From Kitasatospora sp. MAP12-44 (lineage in GTDB: Bacteria; Actinomycetota; Actinomycetes; Streptomycetales; Streptomycetaceae): a stretch of DNA of 64,000 nucleotides. The translations under genes and the position numbers were made by a program. Where the stretch lies: NCBI RefSeq assembly GCF_029892095.1, contig NZ_JARZAE010000004.1:3844001-3908000 (forward strand), given 5' to 3'. Position 1 is the first letter of the stretch. Every line of letters starts with the position of its first letter. The notes beneath the pieces are model-generated. The model did not search any database, was not told the DNA's origin, and worked only from the letters and a program-made list of their open reading frames with translations. This document shows, piece after piece, positions 42,604 to 51,538 of this stretch.

Positions 42604-43625
42604 CCGCCACCGCCCCATCCGCACTCGTCCCCCCGCTGGCCGCGGCCACGCACATCCGGGCCGCACTGCTGCTGACCGACGGCCAGGGCCGAGTGCTGAT
42701 CAGCACCGGCACCGACCCACGCGGTGACGCCGATAGCCTGCCCGGCGGCCCCTTGGCGAGCGGGGAAAGCCCAGCCGCCGGCGCCGCCCGCGCAGCCCAG
42801 GCCGCGACCGGCCTTGCTGGCCTGAGCGCCACCAGCCTGCTCGCGGTGGACTGGCTGCCGTCTGGCAGTGCGGCGGGCCAGCCCTGCACGGTGCACGTTT
42901 ACGACCACTCGCCGCTCACCGCATCCCAGGCCAGCGCGCTGACGGCCGACGCGGGCCACCGAGGTGGCCTGCGCCTTGTCGCTCCCGGCGAGCTCGAGAA
43001 GGAAGTCCCGGGCCAGGCACACCGCATCCTGGCGGCACTCCACGCCCGCGCAGAGGGGCGCACCAGCGACCTTGAGGACGGCCGCGTCCGCACGCCCGGC
43101 GTCCTCGACCTGCACCGGGTTCTCGCCGGAGCCGTACCACGGCAGCCCGAGCCGTGGACCCCAGCCCGGAAGCCCTTCGACGGCGAAGTGAGCGAGGCCC
43201 GCGGGTGGCTGATCGCCCCCGACGGCCGCGCCCTCGTGCACTACGACCCGACCGCCGGCCGCGCCCGCCTCCCCGGCGGACTCCTGCTCCCCGATGACCG
43301 GGACGACCATGAGGCCACCCTCACCCGCAGCTGCGCGGCCACCGTGCTGGCCCATATCGGCCACCCCAAACTCCTGGGCTACCGCGGTAACCAGGCCCGG
43401 TTCGTCGCGACCCTGCGCGGGCTCGGCCCGCTGCCGTCCGGCCCCTGCCTGCCGACCGTGGTGCGCCTGTTCGTAACCCAGGAGCAGGCTCTGGAACTGA
43501 CCGGTGGGGAGACGGACAACGACGAGCTCGAGGCAGCCAGGGACGCTGCGAGGGAACTCGGCTTCCCCGACCCCGGCCGCCAGCCGAGCACCGAGGCACC
43601 TGTCGATGGGAATCCGGACCTATGA
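42600..43625 (+). CDS. Tandem Nudix-like protein with degenerate Nudix boxes
   Basis: This 341-residue protein has two halves, each like a Nudix fold. The first box reads LPGGPLASGESPAAGAARAA and the second LPGGLLLPDDRDDHEATLTR; both keep the LPGG entry but lack the REUxEE Glu residues that bind Mg. Catalysis of nucleoside diphosphate hydrolysis is thus improbable; ligand sensing (as in NrtR-type Nudix regulators) is an alternative. ATG 42600 overlaps the receiver gene's stop. Confidence 0.65.
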   Translation: MTATAPSALVPPLAAATHIRAALLLTDGQGRVLISTGTDPRGDADSLPGGPLASGESPAAGAARAAQAATGLAGLSATSLLAVDWLPSGSAAGQPCTVHVYDHSPLTASQASALTADAGHRGGLRLVAPGELEKEVPGQAHRILAALHARAEGRTSDLEDGRVRTPGVLDLHRVLAGAVPRQPEPWTPARKPFDGEVSEARGWLIAPDGRALVHYDPTAGRARLPGGLLLPDDRDDHEATLTRSCAATVLAHIGHPKLLGYRGNQARFVATLRGLGPLPSGPCLPTVVRLFVTQEQALELTGGETDNDELEAARDAARELGFPDPGRQPSTEAPVDGNPDL

Positions 43626-43906
43626 CGGACCCGGTGCTCGCGCCAGCACACCACCGTGGGCCGGTTCCTCTGTGGTGGCCGCAGTCGTCGAGTTCGGTGC
43701 TCTTACCGGATCCCGCGGAGATCACCGCCGCCCTCGCCCAGCACCCGCTGCTCGGCCCGGCCGGGCCGGTCGCCGAGCGGCTGACACCCTCCACCGAGGG
43801 CATCCGGGTCCTCCCCAGCGGAAGGCGGCCCGCTGTGGTCGAGTTCGGTGGGGTCATCCACCTCCCCTCCCCGCAGCTGGCCAGACCCGACGGGGCAGAC
43901 TCATGA
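43622..43906 (+). CDS. Small hypothetical protein
   Basis: This 94-residue protein starts at the ATGA overlapping the Nudix-like gene and ends inside the start of the helicase-like gene (ATGA). No domain is seen; it is Pro-rich, with a terminal strand pair (RRPAVVEFGGVIHLPSPQLA). The tight coupling on both sides suggests it works with its neighbours. Confidence 0.6.
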   Translation: MTDPVLAPAHHRGPVPLWWPQSSSSVLLPDPAEITAALAQHPLLGPAGPVAERLTPSTEGIRVLPSGRRPAVVEFGGVIHLPSPQLARPDGADS

Positions 43907-45924
43907 GCATCGAGGCGCTCTCCGCGGTCCCATCAGGTGACGCGCTGTCCGGCACGCCGCGCGGAGCCACCGCTTGCGGCTCCGGCACGGCGCGCCGTGC
44001 GGACGGGCTTCGGCAGGACGCCAGCGCGTTGAGTCTGGTGGTCCTCCTGGCCGGCCCCGCCACCCTCAAGAACATCGCTCGCCGACGCGAGCCCGGAACG
44101 GTCGAGCCGGCCGCCCTCTACACGCAGCACGGGGTCCGGCGGGCGGGCCTGGTCGCGCTCTACACATTGGCCGGGCACATCCGGCACTCCCACATCGGCG
44201 TCGATCAACCGCTGCGGTCCGCGGACGACCTCTCGGACAGGGAGCGGCAGCTGCTCCGGCTGCTGGCACGTGACCTGACGATCGAACAGATCGCCGGGGC
44301 GCTCAGAATGGGCCGAGAGGTCGTCTCCGCCCGGATCCGTTCGCTGCTGCGGGCTCTGGGGGTCGAGTGCCGCCACCAGGCTGTCGCTCTGGCGTGCCTT
44401 GCCGACGTGGTGGCGCGCACGGACGTCCTCCCGGACTCCGCCCCCGGCCGGGGCGCAGCTGTCCTTCCCGCGTGGCTGCCGGAGTCCGAGGTGGACCGGC
44501 TGGTCCGGGCCCTGGACCGGAGCCCGGCGTGCGCGGTCGTCCCGCATGCGGGCCAGCACCAGCTGGCCGAAGCCGTCGCCCGCCGCTACGCGCCCGGCGG
44601 TCGGATCCTGATCGTCACCGGCGACGACACCGGCTTCGCCGCAGCGCTCACCCGGTGGCGGGCTTTCAACTGGACCGGACAACCGGTGGCCGGACTGCTC
44701 GCCGTCAGCGATCGCAGCCGCCCCTCGCTGCGGGCTCTCGGGCTGCGTGCTCCGCTGCCGGTCGCCGCGGACCGCATCCTCGACCACGTCGGCAAGCCCG
44801 GCGCGCTCGTCGCCGTGGCCACCAGCCACGGGCTGAAGGCGCTGGCCGAGGCGCACCGTCGCTGGCCCGGCCGTATCCCCCCGTGGAACCTGGTGATCAC
44901 CTACAACGCCCAGCTCCTCGACCCCGAGACCACCAGTCCAAGCCTGCTGCCCACCCGGGCCCGGCTGTACGTCACGGCCATCGAGGAGAGCACCACCTGC
45001 GACCGCACCGCCCACGACCGAGTGAACGAGACGATCACCGGGCCGGTCATCCTCAGATCCGCAATGGCGGCGCTCGCCGCCTGCGGCGCCGCCCGCCCCT
45101 ACCGGATGCTGGCCGCCGCCCCGCCCGGCGGCAGGGCTGGCGACCGGCTGCGGCTGCAGATGCTGCTCATCGACCTTGCCGCGCACTTCAAGCTGACCCG
45201 CATCCAGCTGCACTGCTCCACCAGCCGAGACGCCTCCGCCCTGGTCAGCGACTTCGACGAGGCCGTCGCGCTGATGGAGAGCTGGATGCGCCCGCGCACC
45301 TTCCAGGCCGGGCACCTGAGCGCCAGCGACTCCTCCTCCGACCGGACCGCCATCCTTCACCGCTTCCGAAGCGGCCCGGAGGCTCTGCGGATCCTCGCGA
45401 CCACCGAGCCTCTGCCCGACGCCGCACCGGACGCCCTCGTCCACCTCGCCCACCAACTGCCCACCCACCGCACCGCCCAGGTGATCGGACACGCCCTCAC
45501 CGCCCACCCCGGCACGGCACAGCCGGTACTGCTCGTTGCCCCCGTTCTCCCCTGGCCCGACCGGCAGATCCAGGACGCCGCGCACTGTCTGGCCTCGCTG
45601 ACCCGCGCCGTCGCCGCCCTCGACGGCGACCAACGCGGCCACCTCGCCCAACTGCGCCGCCACGGCCACACCGTCGACCATCCCGCGTGGCTGGCCACCA
45701 CCGCCCGCACACTCGACCCGGCCGACAGCGGGCGGCTCACGGACGTGGCCGCCTGGGCGGACGCCACCTGGAGCCAGGAGTGCGCCGCCTTAGCGAGTGC
45801 CTGCGAACTGGAGCGGATAGGGCCGAGCGGCCTGACGCTCACCCAGATCGAGCGGACCCTGACCGGGCTCGGCCAGCCACTTCCGGGCCGCGGTGCCGGC
45901 CGCGCGGGGGTGGGGGTGATGTGA
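43903..45924 (+). CDS. LuxR-HTH fused to degenerate superfamily 2 helicase-like domain
   Basis: This is a 673-residue protein. An N-terminal LuxR-type HTH (LSDRERQLLRLLARDLTIEQ, IRSLLRALGVECRHQAVALA) precedes about 480 residues with the layout of an SF2 helicase. The Walker A position reads PHAGQHQLAE, without the GKT Lys; the DExH position reads VITYNAQLLD; the region of motifs V-VI reads LRILATTEPLPD and QVIGHALT, lacking the Arg finger. ATP hydrolysis and unwinding are unlikely. It may be a DNA-binding regulator using a dead helicase core. Confidence 0.7.
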   Translation: MSIEALSAVPSGDALSGTPRGATACGSGTARRADGLRQDASALSLVVLLAGPATLKNIARRREPGTVEPAALYTQHGVRRAGLVALYTLAGHIRHSHIGVDQPLRSADDLSDRERQLLRLLARDLTIEQIAGALRMGREVVSARIRSLLRALGVECRHQAVALACLADVVARTDVLPDSAPGRGAAVLPAWLPESEVDRLVRALDRSPACAVVPHAGQHQLAEAVARRYAPGGRILIVTGDDTGFAAALTRWRAFNWTGQPVAGLLAVSDRSRPSLRALGLRAPLPVAADRILDHVGKPGALVAVATSHGLKALAEAHRRWPGRIPPWNLVITYNAQLLDPETTSPSLLPTRARLYVTAIEESTTCDRTAHDRVNETITGPVILRSAMAALAACGAARPYRMLAAAPPGGRAGDRLRLQMLLIDLAAHFKLTRIQLHCSTSRDASALVSDFDEAVALMESWMRPRTFQAGHLSASDSSSDRTAILHRFRSGPEALRILATTEPLPDAAPDALVHLAHQLPTHRTAQVIGHALTAHPGTAQPVLLVAPVLPWPDRQIQDAAHCLASLTRAVAALDGDQRGHLAQLRRHGHTVDHPAWLATTARTLDPADSGRLTDVAAWADATWSQECAALASACELERIGPSGLTLTQIERTLTGLGQPLPGRGAGRAGVGVM

Positions 45925-47240
45925 TGACAGCTTCCCAGCCGGTGCCCGAGCGAGGCCGCAACGAGATGCTGTGCGCCTATCTCGACCAACTGGGCTGGTC
46001 AGCCAGCGGCTTCGCCCGGCGGGTACGGGAGCGCTGCGCGGCTTCCGGCCTGCCGCACACGGTCAGCCCGAGCACGGTCACGCGGTGGTGCAAGAACGCG
46101 ATCCCGGGCCCGGAGCTGGCGGGGCCGGCCTGCCAGGTGCTCTCCGCCGAGCTGCGGCGGCATGTCACGCCGGAGAGTCTCGGATGGCCGGCCGACAACG
46201 AGGACCTCGCCACCGAGGCCCTCGTGTACGGGGATCTCCAGCATGCTGTGCGGGTGCTGTCGAGGCTGTGGCAGCTCGATTCCATGCCAGGGCGCCGGGC
46301 GGTGCGCAGGATGCCGTTCGCAGCATCCGGGCCGGCCTCGCACGAGGCGCTCGTCATGCTGCCCGACGCGGATATTACGGGGCGAGGTCAACAGCACGTC
46401 GCGGCAGCGGACATCGAGCTGCTGGAGGAACAGACCGAGCTGTACGGGCGGCTGGACGCCCGGCACGGCGGGGGCCGGTTCCGCAGCGTGTTCGCAGCGT
46501 TCCTCGACATGCACGCCACACCATTGCTCCACGGGGCGTTCTCCGAGCGCCTGGGACGACGATTGTACGGAAGCGTCGCGGACGCGGTGCTCGCACTCGC
46601 CAGCATGGCGTACGACGACCTGCTCCCAGGACTCGCGCAGCGCTACGACCTGCAGGCGATGCGACTGGCCCAGGCCATCGGCGACCGCGGCCGCGTCGCG
46701 CGCGGGCACATCCACCATGCCCGACTCGCCGCAGCCCGCGGCGAACGCCGGGACGTGCTGACCCACGCCCGCAGCGCGGTGGTCGCCTCCAGCGGCGCGC
46801 CCGGCCTGGTGAGGGCCTACGCGGCCATCACGGAGGCGCGGGCGTGGGCGCTCAACGGCGCCCCGGACCAGACCCTCGCCGCGGTGAAGCAGGCCCAGGA
46901 CGCCTTCAACCAGCGAGGCTCCGGGGCCGACCCGCGCTGGCTCCTGTGGCTGGACATGCCAGAGCTGGCAGGCCAAGCAGCCTGGGCGCTCGCGATGGCC
47001 GGCCTGGCAGAGGCGGGGACCCAAGCGTTGAGCACGGCCCTGGACATGCCCGAGGAGCGCACCCGCGACAGCGTGGAGCTGCTGATCACCGCCGCCGAAC
47101 TCGCGCGACTTCGGGGGGACCACGCGGAGCGAGCGGCGCTGACGAAGAGAGCCATGGAGGCATCCCGGCCTCTCAAGAGCGGCAGACTAGCGGACCGGCT
47201 CGCCCGCCTTATCTCCGGCGAGCCACTCGACGACTTCTAG
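45924..47240 (+). CDS. XRE/TPR regulator-like protein
   Basis: This is a 438-residue protein with an HTH-like N-terminus (LGWSASGFARRVRERCAASG, VSPSTVTRWCKN) and several TPR-like helical repeats from residue 190 on (YDLQAMRLAQAIGDRGRVAR, TRDSVELLITAAELARLRGD). Its start overlaps the helicase-like gene's stop (TGATG), and its 3' end overlaps the convergent nitroreductase gene by 4 nt. It resembles the TPR regulator at 29.7 kb in arrangement. Confidence 0.75.
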   Translation: MTASQPVPERGRNEMLCAYLDQLGWSASGFARRVRERCAASGLPHTVSPSTVTRWCKNAIPGPELAGPACQVLSAELRRHVTPESLGWPADNEDLATEALVYGDLQHAVRVLSRLWQLDSMPGRRAVRRMPFAASGPASHEALVMLPDADITGRGQQHVAAADIELLEEQTELYGRLDARHGGGRFRSVFAAFLDMHATPLLHGAFSERLGRRLYGSVADAVLALASMAYDDLLPGLAQRYDLQAMRLAQAIGDRGRVARGHIHHARLAAARGERRDVLTHARSAVVASSGAPGLVRAYAAITEARAWALNGAPDQTLAAVKQAQDAFNQRGSGADPRWLLWLDMPELAGQAAWALAMAGLAEAGTQALSTALDMPEERTRDSVELLITAAELARLRGDHAERAALTKRAMEASRPLKSGRLADRLARLISGEPLDDF

Positions 47241-47827
47241 CGGCTCGCCGACGTCGATGCGCCGCTGCTGAGCCAGCTGATCTTGCGGGACGCGTCGAAG
47301 GGCTCGCGCGGGCGAGCATGATGCCCGCCCACCCAGGTGCCGGCATACAGCCAGCCCAGCAGTCGCTCGCCGTCACCGATACCCAGGTACTTGAGGACCT
47401 GCGGCGATTCGACGGCCGCTCCGGTGCGCCAGAACGCGCCCCAGCCCCGGCTGTGGAGTAGGAGCGCCAGGGTGGAGACCATCGCCGCGGTGGCGGCCAG
47501 CTGCTCCCACTCGGGCACCTTCGGGTGGCCCGGCACCGGGCACAGCACAACCGAGACGAGCAGCGGGGCGCGCTGGGGCTTCGCGGCGGCCCGGTGGGCC
47601 TGCTCCGGTGTCCCGGCCGCTTCAGCGAGCACCTCGCCGAGCCTGGCGCGCTCGTCCCCGGCGACCACGATCAGCCGCCACGGCCGAAGCCGCCCATGGT
47701 CCGGTGCGGTGGCCGCGGCCCGCACGAGCTCCTCCAGTTCCTCGCGGCCGGGCGCGGGTTCGGTCAACCGGGCAGCGCTGCGCCGGGTGAGGACCGCTTC
47801 CAGCACCGGGTCCGGGCGCCGACTCAT
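47237..47827 (-). CDS. Nitroreductase-family flavoprotein
   Basis: This 196-residue protein begins with the nitroreductase N-terminus (LEAVLTRRSAARLTEPAPGR), then PDHGRLRPWRLIVVAG and the C-terminal GWGAFWRTGAAVESPQVLKY. The family uses FMN and NAD(P)H to reduce nitro groups, quinones or to oxidise azolines to azoles in some peptide pathways. The ATG at 47827 overlaps the antiporter stop (ATGA). It is the last gene of the leftward operon beginning at 55584. Confidence 0.88.
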   Translation of the reverse strand: MSRRPDPVLEAVLTRRSAARLTEPAPGREELEELVRAAATAPDHGRLRPWRLIVVAGDERARLGEVLAEAAGTPEQAHRAAAKPQRAPLLVSVVLCPVPGHPKVPEWEQLAATAAMVSTLALLLHSRGWGAFWRTGAAVESPQVLKYLGIGDGERLLGWLYAGTWVGGHHARPREPFDASRKISWLSSGASTSASR

Positions 47828-49098
47828 CGGGCCGTCCCCTTCACGCCGCTGCCAGCCGGCGCGCGGACCGGACCTGGTGGGGCCATTCTCGGGTCGCGGC
47901 CGGTCAGACGGCCCAGTAGCGGGGCGGTGGCCACGGTGGTGACCACAGCCATGAGCACCAGGAGGCTGAACAGCTGCTCGGTGATGACCCCGATCTGGCG
48001 GCCGATGCCGAGAACGACGAGCTCGGTCAGGCCACGGCAGTTCATCAGCGTGCCGACGGCCGCCGCCCACCGCCAGTCGGAGCCGGTGAGCCGCGCCGCG
48101 CCCGCCGCGCCGCCCCACTTCCCGGCGACGGCGACCGCCAGGATCGCCGCCCCCCAGCCCCACTGCCCGACCGGGAGGTTGGAGAGGTCGGTGTGCAGGC
48201 CGGTGTCCACGAAGTACAGCGGGAGCAGGACGGGCAGGAACACCGCGCGGATGCGGGCGGCGCTGCGCTCGACGGCCGGCAGGCCCCGAGGGGTGACGGC
48301 GCCGAACAGGAACGCGCCGAACGCCGGGTGGATGCCGATCCGGTCGGTGGCGTACGCGGTCAGGCACAGCCCGGCGAACAGCACCACCAGCACCAGGTCG
48401 TCGGAGGTGCGCCCGGCACGTTCCAGCAGCGCCCGCAGCGCGGGGCGCAGGAGGGTGAGCGCGGCGGCGAGGGCGGCGCCCAGGGCGAAGGTGGCCACGG
48501 CGGAGGTCAGCGTGCCAGCGGTGGCCAGCGCGACGACCGCCGTCAACAAACACCAGGCGAGAGCGTCGTCGACGGCTGCGCAGGCCATGACGAACGTGCC
48601 AAGCCGGGTGGTCTCCAGGCCCCGGTCGGCGAGGACGCGCGCGAGGACGGGGAAAGCGGTGATGCTCAGCGCGACGGCGACGAACAGGGTGAACGGCAGT
48701 CGCGCGACGCCGGGCGGCGCCAGGTGCGGGTACATTGCCGCGGCGAGGGCGGCGCCCAGGGCCAGGGGAAGCAGCAGGCTGCCGAGGCTGACGGCGATGA
48801 CGGCGCGTCTGGCGGTGCGCAGGGAGCGCAGGTCGAGTTCGCTGCCGATCAGGAACAGGAAGGCGAGGAGGGCGAGGTTGCCCAGTGCCGACGTTACGGG
48901 GAGGGCCGCGGGCGGGAGTAGGTGGTGCTGGAGGCCGGGGGCGATCCAGCCTAGGGCGGAGGGGCCGAGGAGTATGCCTGCGAGGATCTCGCCGATGACG
49001 GGCGGCTGGCCGATCAGCCGGACGGCGCGGCCGCCGGCCTGGCAGGCCAGCACCACGGCAGGAACGGCGAGAAGCAGGGGCAGCAGAGTATCGGACAC
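47824..49098 (-). CDS. CPA2-type cation:proton antiporter
   Basis: This is a 424-residue membrane protein with about twelve helices. Conserved motifs are GEILAGILLGPSALG in helix 2, SITAFPVLARVL and the transport-site ACAAVDDALAW in helix 5, and TLMNCRGLTELVVL near the end. It is a Na+/H+ or K+/H+ antiporter; in biosynthetic clusters such genes may give pH or product tolerance. GTG 49098 has GGAG nearby. Lies between the DDAH-like gene and nitroreductase. Confidence 0.9.
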   Translation of the reverse strand: MSDTLLPLLLAVPAVVLACQAGGRAVRLIGQPPVIGEILAGILLGPSALGWIAPGLQHHLLPPAALPVTSALGNLALLAFLFLIGSELDLRSLRTARRAVIAVSLGSLLLPLALGAALAAAMYPHLAPPGVARLPFTLFVAVALSITAFPVLARVLADRGLETTRLGTFVMACAAVDDALAWCLLTAVVALATAGTLTSAVATFALGAALAAALTLLRPALRALLERAGRTSDDLVLVVLFAGLCLTAYATDRIGIHPAFGAFLFGAVTPRGLPAVERSAARIRAVFLPVLLPLYFVDTGLHTDLSNLPVGQWGWGAAILAVAVAGKWGGAAGAARLTGSDWRWAAAVGTLMNCRGLTELVVLGIGRQIGVITEQLFSLLVLMAVVTTVATAPLLGRLTGRDPRMAPPGPVRAPAGSGVKGTAR

Positions 49099-49209
49099 GG
49101 GCGCTCCGGGGTATGGGGGCGGGCTGCCTCGCGGGTTGGTGCGGCCGCCGGGCGGGGGGACGGAGGCGGTGTTGGCGCGGCGCAGCCGCTGGCCGGCACC
49201 GGGAGTGAG

Positions 49210-50079
49210 TCAGCTCCGGTTGAGCGGCAGGGTGGTGCAGCGCAGCGACCCGGGGATCCGGGTGACCTCGGAGTAGTCGACGGTGAGGACCTCGATCCCG
49301 CGCGCCGCCAGCTGGGCGGCGATGCGGTCGCTGCCGGCCGCGACGACGACCGTGCCGGGCGCGATCGCCAGGACGTTGACCTGCACGGCCAGCGCCTCGT
49401 CGTCGGTGACGTCGATCAGGTCGAAGCGCGCCTGGAACCAGCGGATCTGGTCCGGCGGGAAGACGCCGCGGTGCATGAGGGCGGTGCCGGGCGCGACGAT
49501 GGTGAAGTGGTCGTCGAGGTGGACGATTCCCGCGGTCGCGAAGTGGACGGGCACGACTTCGCGGTCGATGCCGTGCCGTTCGAGGGCCGCCTGCAGGCCG
49601 GCGGCGCCGTCGGCGGAGGTCTCCTCGCTCAGACCGACCAGCACGCACCGGTCGTGGAGCATGACGTCGCCGCCCTCGATCGTGCCGTCGTGCAGATGGG
49701 CGACGTTCGGCACGCCGGTCGCCGGGTCGGCGAGAGCGTCGGCCTCGGGCAGGCGGTGCTTGGAGTTCAGGCGGGCGCGGAAGAGGACGTGGTCGACGGC
49801 GAAGCCGACGTCGCGGGGGTAGTGCTGGGTGGAGCAGCCCGGGGCCAGGGGAAGCAGGACCACCTCGGTGCCGCGCTCGCGCAGCAGGGTGATCAGGGTG
49901 TCCTGCTGCGCGCGGACTGCCGCGGCCTCGTAGGTGGCCCAGGTGCTGGTTGCCATCTGCCGCTCGAGGACGGGGTTGACGTCGGGTCCGGCGAGGGGGC
50001 GGGTGAAGTCGGCGGCATGGCGCATGGCGACGCGCCGCAGCATGCCGTACTCGGTGGCAGCGTGGGCAGGGGTGGGCAC
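49210..50079 (-). CDS. DDAH/arginine deiminase-like guanidino-modifying enzyme
   Basis: This 289-residue protein belongs to the guanidino-group-modifying superfamily: STQHYPRDVGFAVDHVLF, the EGGDVMLHD loop (about 148), HLDDHFTIV with a catalytic His and SLRCTTLPLNR with the catalytic Cys near the C-terminus. Dimethylargininase-type enzymes cleave methylated arginine to citrulline; amidinotransferases are relatives. GTG 50079 has GGAGG 4 nt before. With the amidinotransferase gene in the same operon, two arginine-guanidine enzymes act in one pathway. Confidence 0.88.
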   Translation of the reverse strand: MPTPAHAATEYGMLRRVAMRHAADFTRPLAGPDVNPVLERQMATSTWATYEAAAVRAQQDTLITLLRERGTEVVLLPLAPGCSTQHYPRDVGFAVDHVLFRARLNSKHRLPEADALADPATGVPNVAHLHDGTIEGGDVMLHDRCVLVGLSEETSADGAAGLQAALERHGIDREVVPVHFATAGIVHLDDHFTIVAPGTALMHRGVFPPDQIRWFQARFDLIDVTDDEALAVQVNVLAIAPGTVVVAAGSDRIAAQLAARGIEVLTVDYSEVTRIPGSLRCTTLPLNRS

Positions 50080-50246
50080 GGGGCCTCCATCAGTGCTGTG
50101 TCGGGGGGCGGGCCGCGGTGTCCCCGGGGGTGGGGGTGCGGCGGTCGTCGTGCACGGGCGGAGGCGGTTCCGGCACGGCCCCTTTGGGCACGGCCCCGGG
50201 GGCGGGCGCTGTCGGGTGCGCCCGCCCCCGGGGTGGCCCGCCGGCG

Positions 50247-50675
50247 TCAGCCGACGGTGGCGTGCTGTGTGTCCGGGGCCTGCGCGAGCCAGGGGGGCGC
50301 GTCCGCGAGGCGGTTCAGGTTGACGGGGACGAGGCTGGGGTCGTCCTCGTGGTCGTCCAGCGCGGTGGTGTTGATGCCGATGACGTTGTCGTCGCCGTAG
50401 TCCTGGGCGGCGATGTGGCTGCCGCAGACGGGGCAGAACCCCCGCCGGGTCTTTTCGGGGTGGGTGTCGTACCAGGTCAGCTCGCCGTCGCCGGTCCAGG
50501 ACAGCCCCGCCAGGGGGAAGCCGACCCACCACTGGAGGGGCCCGCCGGCCCGCTTCTGGCAGTGGCTGCACGGGCAGATGTGCGGATCGTCAGGTGCGCC
50601 GGTGACGGTGAACCTGATCTTCTTGCACAGGCAGCCGCCGGAGCGAACCTCGGTGGCGGGGACGGTTTCGGACAT
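50247..50675 (-). CDS. GFA/CENP-V-type zinc protein
   Basis: This 142-residue protein has the GFA fold pattern: GGCLCKKIRFTVTG, HICPCSHCQKRAGG and RGFCPVCGSHI, giving seven metal-binding Cys for two zinc ions. The family includes glutathione-dependent formaldehyde-activating enzyme-like proteins, mostly of unknown substrate. The start ATG overlaps the stop of the HO-like gene by one base. It is a possible formaldehyde or thiol-adduct handler in an oxidative pathway; that is only inference. Confidence 0.85.
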   Translation of the reverse strand: MSETVPATEVRSGGCLCKKIRFTVTGAPDDPHICPCSHCQKRAGGPLQWWVGFPLAGLSWTGDGELTWYDTHPEKTRRGFCPVCGSHIAAQDYGDDNVIGINTTALDDHEDDPSLVPVNLNRLADAPPWLAQAPDTQHATVG

Positions 50676-51538
50676 CAGTTCATATTCCTTGCACGGTAGG
50701 CCAGTTGGGTCCACCAGTGTGCCATCGCGTTGAAGATCTGCAGGTAGCCCTCGGTGATCTGCGGCAGGTCGAGGTTGTGAAGGTCACTCTCGCGGATGAA
50801 CCGGGCGAGGCCCTCGATGTGAGCGGCTTCGACGCTGAGCCCGCCCTGGGCGGCCTCGTGCCCCTCGTCGAGGTGCAGCTCGTAGTAGTAGTGCAGCGCC
50901 GGGAGGTCGGCGCCGGTGGCCTCGTTCGTCAGCTCGCCGTAGCGGTTGGTGATGTCCCGCAGGATCTCGGTCTCCACGACCGCCACGCCCTCGGTGGCGT
51001 AGTAGCCGCCGGCGATCACCCCGGGCATATGGGAGTTGACCATCACGTCGTGCAGCACGATGAGCGTGGTGGTCTCGGTCGCCGGGACGTGGCCGTTGAC
51101 GAGCAGGCCGAGGTCGCTGAGCAGCGCGTTCGTGTACAGGATGTAGTGGGCGGCCACCTTGCCGGGCTCGCCGCCCTCCTCCAGGAAGTTACGGCGCAGC
51201 TCATGGGCCAGCGCCGGGCAGGCGCCGTCCACGGTGTTGGCGGCGGTGCGCAGGAACTGGGCGTTGTAGCGGGCGAAGACGGCCAGCTCCGCGATGTACA
51301 TCCGCGCCTGGGCCAAGGTGAGGTTGGCCGGGTCGACGAGCTGGTGGATCTGCCGGTAGACCCAGTCGATCATCGGGGTGAGGTGCTTGTCGACGAGGGT
51401 GTCGCCGGAGGTCTGCTTGCCGAGCAGGGTGGCGTTGATGAAGCTTCGGGTCTCCGGGACCGCGTTGAAGTACTCCTCCACCAGGGAGGTGCTGGGGAGC
51501 TTGTCGAGGTCGAGGGTTGAAGTGGTCTCGGTCGTCAT
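50675..51538 (-). CDS. Heme-oxygenase-like iron-containing redox enzyme
   Basis: This 287-residue, nearly all-helical protein fits the iron-containing redox enzyme/heme-oxygenase-like diiron oxidase family. Candidate metal ligands lie in HYYYELHLDEGHEAAQG near residues 217-233 and in the earlier helix with AELAVFARYN. Members of this family (SznF, RohS, BesC, FlcE types) N-hydroxylate guanidines and amines or cleave C-C bonds using O2. Starts at the ATGA overlapping the cupin gene. Its partnership with an amidinotransferase suggests guanidine oxidation. Confidence 0.8.
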   Translation of the reverse strand: MTTETTSTLDLDKLPSTSLVEEYFNAVPETRSFINATLLGKQTSGDTLVDKHLTPMIDWVYRQIHQLVDPANLTLAQARMYIAELAVFARYNAQFLRTAANTVDGACPALAHELRRNFLEEGGEPGKVAAHYILYTNALLSDLGLLVNGHVPATETTTLIVLHDVMVNSHMPGVIAGGYYATEGVAVVETEILRDITNRYGELTNEATGADLPALHYYYELHLDEGHEAAQGGLSVEAAHIEGLARFIRESDLHNLDLPQITEGYLQIFNAMAHWWTQLAYRARNMN

